A stretch of DNA of 64,000 nucleotides from Sphingosinicella microcystinivorans (GTDB lineage Bacteria > Pseudomonadota > Alphaproteobacteria > Sphingomonadales > Sphingomonadaceae), in assembly GCF_027941835.1 (NCBI RefSeq), contig NZ_CP116005.1:558001-622000 (forward strand), in the 5' to 3' direction. The notes below the pieces were generated by a model. It searched no databases. It worked only from the letters and a program-made list of their open reading frames with translations, and was not told where the DNA came from. This document shows, piece by piece, positions 62,266-64,000 of the stretch. The position numbers were made by a program, and so were the translations under genes. Each line of letters begins with the position of its first letter. The stretch's first letter is position 1.

Positions 62266-64000
62266 CTAAAGCGCCTCTTCCGGAATCGCGAACAGCGTCT
62301 CCGCCCCGCGCGTCACCGGCCCCAGCAGCGCCGCCGCCTGCGGCAGGAACTGCTCGGCGAAGAAGCGCGCGGTGACGATCTTGGCGTTCAGGAAGGCCGG
62401 ATCGCCCTCGCCCGCCGCGCGCCGCCGCGCCGCCGCCGAAGCCTGCTTCGCGAGCAGCCAGCCGCCCACGGTGAGGCCGAACATGCGCAGGTACGGCGTC
62501 GCCCCCGCGGCATTGTCGTCAGCGCCGCCGGCCGCGCCGCCGTCTGCAAGCCACGTCGTCGCGCTTTCGAGCGCGGCGAGCGCGTCTTCGAGATAAGGCA
62601 CCAGCCCGCCCTGATCGCCGGCCGCGAACAGCACGAAATCCGCGCGCATGTCGGCGAACAGGCTCTTCCAGCGCCCCTGCGGCAGCTTGCGTCCGACGAG
62701 GTCCATCGCCTGGATGCCGTTGGTGCCTTCGTAGATCGGCGCGATGCGCGCGTCGCGGTAGTGCTGCGCCGCGCCCGTCTCCTCGATGAAGCCCATGCCG
62801 CCGAAGATCTGCACGCCGAGGCTCGCGACCTCGACGCCGACATCGGTCGAGAACGCCTTCGTCACCGGCGTCAGCAGGTCGGCGAGGCCCTGCGCCTCAC
62901 GCTGCGCCGCCTCGTCGGTCTCGGCGTGCGCGCGGTCGACGGCGGCGGCGTTGAGATACGTCAGCGCCCGCGCCGCCTCGGTCAGCGACCGCATCGTCAT
63001 CAGCATCCGCCGCACGTCGGCGAATTCGATGATGCGGCGCACCTGCACGCGCTCCTTCGCGTAGGCGAGCGCGTGCTGATACGCGCGCTCGGCGATGGAG
63101 ACGCCTTGCAGGCCGACGTTGATGCGGGCGTGGTTCATCATCGTGAACATGGCGCGCATCCCGGCGTTCTCGTCGCCGATCATGTAGCCGACGCAATCGT
63201 CGTCATCGCCGTAGCTCATCGTGCAGGTCGGCGAGGCATGGATGCCGAGCTTGTGCTCGATCGAGACGCAGCGCAGGTCGTTGCGCGCGCCCAAGGAGCC
63301 GTCCGCGTTCACGAGGAACTTCGGCACGATGAAGAGGGAAATGCCCTTGGTGCCCTTCGGCGACCCTGGCGTGCGCGCGAGGACGAGGTGGATGATGTTC
63401 TCCGCCACGTCATGCTCGCCCCACGTGATGAAGATCTTGGAGCCCTTGATGCGCCACGTGCCGTCCGGCGCGGGCGTCGCGGTGGTGCGGAGCGCACCGA
63501 CGTCCGAGCCCGCCTGCGGCTCGGTGAGGTTCATCGTGCCGGTCCATTCGCCCGAGACGATCTTGGTGAGGTAGGTCTGCTTCTGGTCCTCGGTGCCGTG
63601 CGCCGTCAGCGCCTCGATCGCGCCCTGCGACAGCATCGGGCAGAGCGACAGCGCCATGTTGGCGCTGGTCAGCTGCTCCTGCACGGCCGTCGCCAGCGCG
63701 AATGGCAGCCCCTGCCCGCCGTAGCCCGGATCGGCGCCGAGCGTCATCCAGCCGCCCTCCACATAGGCGGCATAGGCCTCGCGAAAGCCCGCGGGCAGCG
63801 TCACCGCGCCGTTCGCGAGCGTCGCGCCCCCGGTGTCGCCGGGGCGGTTGAGCGGCGCGAAGACCCCGGCCGAAAGCTTGCCCGCCTCTTCGAGGATGGC
63901 ATCCGCGAGGTCCGGCGTCGCGGCCTCGAAGCGGGGCAGCCGCGCGAGGCCGGGCAGGTCGGCGACGGTTTCGAGGACGAAGCGCTGCTCGGTGACGGGG
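62266..64000 (-). CDS. Acyl-CoA dehydrogenase with C-terminal extension, 5' end beyond the window
   Basis: The visible 578 codons belong to the ~600-residue acyl-CoA dehydrogenase subfamily. The reading frame is open to base 64000 and continues past it. Visible features: FAD/substrate loops MNLTEPQAGSDVGAL and KIFITWGEHD, the catalytic Glu in PIYEGTNGIQAMDL, and an extra C-terminal domain of ~130 residues (LFAAGDQGGLVPYL onward). Unlike the enzyme at 39592, its catalytic Glu is in the usual place. It should oxidise fatty acyl-CoA; it has no linked genes here. Confidence 0.92.
   Translation of the reverse strand, partial: PVTEQRFVLETVADLPGLARLPRFEAATPDLADAILEEAGKLSAGVFAPLNRPGDTGGATLANGAVTLPAGFREAYAAYVEGGWMTLGADPGYGGQGLPFALATAVQEQLTSANMALSLCPMLSQGAIEALTAHGTEDQKQTYLTKIVSGEWTGTMNLTEPQAGSDVGALRTTATPAPDGTWRIKGSKIFITWGEHDVAENIIHLVLARTPGSPKGTKGISLFIVPKFLVNADGSLGARNDLRCVSIEHKLGIHASPTCTMSYGDDDDCVGYMIGDENAGMRAMFTMMNHARINVGLQGVSIAERAYQHALAYAKERVQVRRIIEFADVRRMLMTMRSLTEAARALTYLNAAAVDRAHAETDEAAQREAQGLADLLTPVTKAFSTDVGVEVASLGVQIFGGMGFIEETGAAQHYRDARIAPIYEGTNGIQAMDLVGRKLPQGRWKSLFADMRADFVLFAAGDQGGLVPYLEDALAALESATTWLADGGAAGGADDNAAGATPYLRMFGLTVGGWLLAKQASAAARRRAAGEGDPAFLNAKIVTARFFAEQFLPQAAALLGPVTRGAETLFAIPEEAL

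Overview
The window is a chromosomal segment of a GC-rich alphaproteobacterium, most likely a member of the Sphingomonadales. Indicators are the lptC-lptA-lptB-rpoN order, hemC-hemD followed by an alphaproteobacterial Mic60/mitofilin homologue, a class I lysyl-tRNA synthetase, a PEP-CTERM protein, a large TonB-dependent receptor beside a catabolic island, and a PAP2_3-type lipid head-group enzyme. No rRNA, tRNA, CRISPR array, insertion sequence or prophage gene was seen. Genes are densely packed and many neighbours share a 4-base start/stop overlap (ATGA, GTGA or TTGA).

Layout. 1-5.7 kb: start of a heparinase II/III-like gene, rpe, an rsmB-type rRNA methyltransferase, htpX, a short-chain dehydrogenase, a 47-residue SDHAF4/DUF1674 protein and a secreted trypsin-like protease with a PEP-CTERM tail. 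5.9-12.1 kb: tsaD-gpsA, divergent from hemC-hemD-mic60-like, then terC and rnd. 12.1-17.3 kb: lptC-lptA, lptB-rpoN, and convergent dapD with a pyrimidine-nucleotidase-like HAD gene. 17.4-20.8 kb: a lipoprotein subtilisin autotransporter, a zinc-ribbon protein and an EF-hand protein. 20.9-28.4 kb: argG, a membrane PAP2_3 enzyme, GtrA and GT2, a polytopic GT-C-like protein, marC, folD and yggT. 28.4-33.6 kb: tyrosine/homogentisate degradation (MarR regulator, hppD, hmgA, a secreted M20 peptidase, a fumarylacetoacetase-family protein). 33.7-37.3 kb: a PAS protein, a two-domain cold-shock protein and a DUF885 protein. 37.3-51.3 kb: a catabolic island. 51.3-64 kb: lysK-type lysS, a DinG-like helicase with sixA, an esterase lipoprotein, kup, an Lrp/alanine dehydrogenase pair, a small outer-membrane barrel protein and the 3' part of an acyl-CoA dehydrogenase gene.

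The most interesting part is 37.3-51.3 kb. Five copies of a 19-bp palindrome, consensus ACTTKACA-N3-TGTMAAGT, lie only in front of (i) the crotonase / class III CoA-transferase / acyl-CoA dehydrogenase operon, (ii) an operon for an alpha/beta hydrolase, a flavin-dependent monooxygenase of the acyl-CoA-dehydrogenase fold, a NicX-like (M29-fold) ring-opening dioxygenase and an EthD-like protein, and (iii) a TonB receptor and its divergent TetR regulator. At the two minus-strand promoters the -35 TTGACA lies inside one palindrome and a second palindrome covers the predicted start of transcription. This defines a compact regulon that would import an aromatic, perhaps N-heteroaromatic, compound, hydroxylate it, open the ring without a usual extradiol enzyme, hydrolyse the product and pass it to CoA-dependent steps. 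Between the two catabolic operons lies a sulfatase with its own formylglycine-generating enzyme and a MarR regulator, under a different CATATG-type site, so the natural substrate may be a sulfate ester. The substrate cannot be read from sequence.
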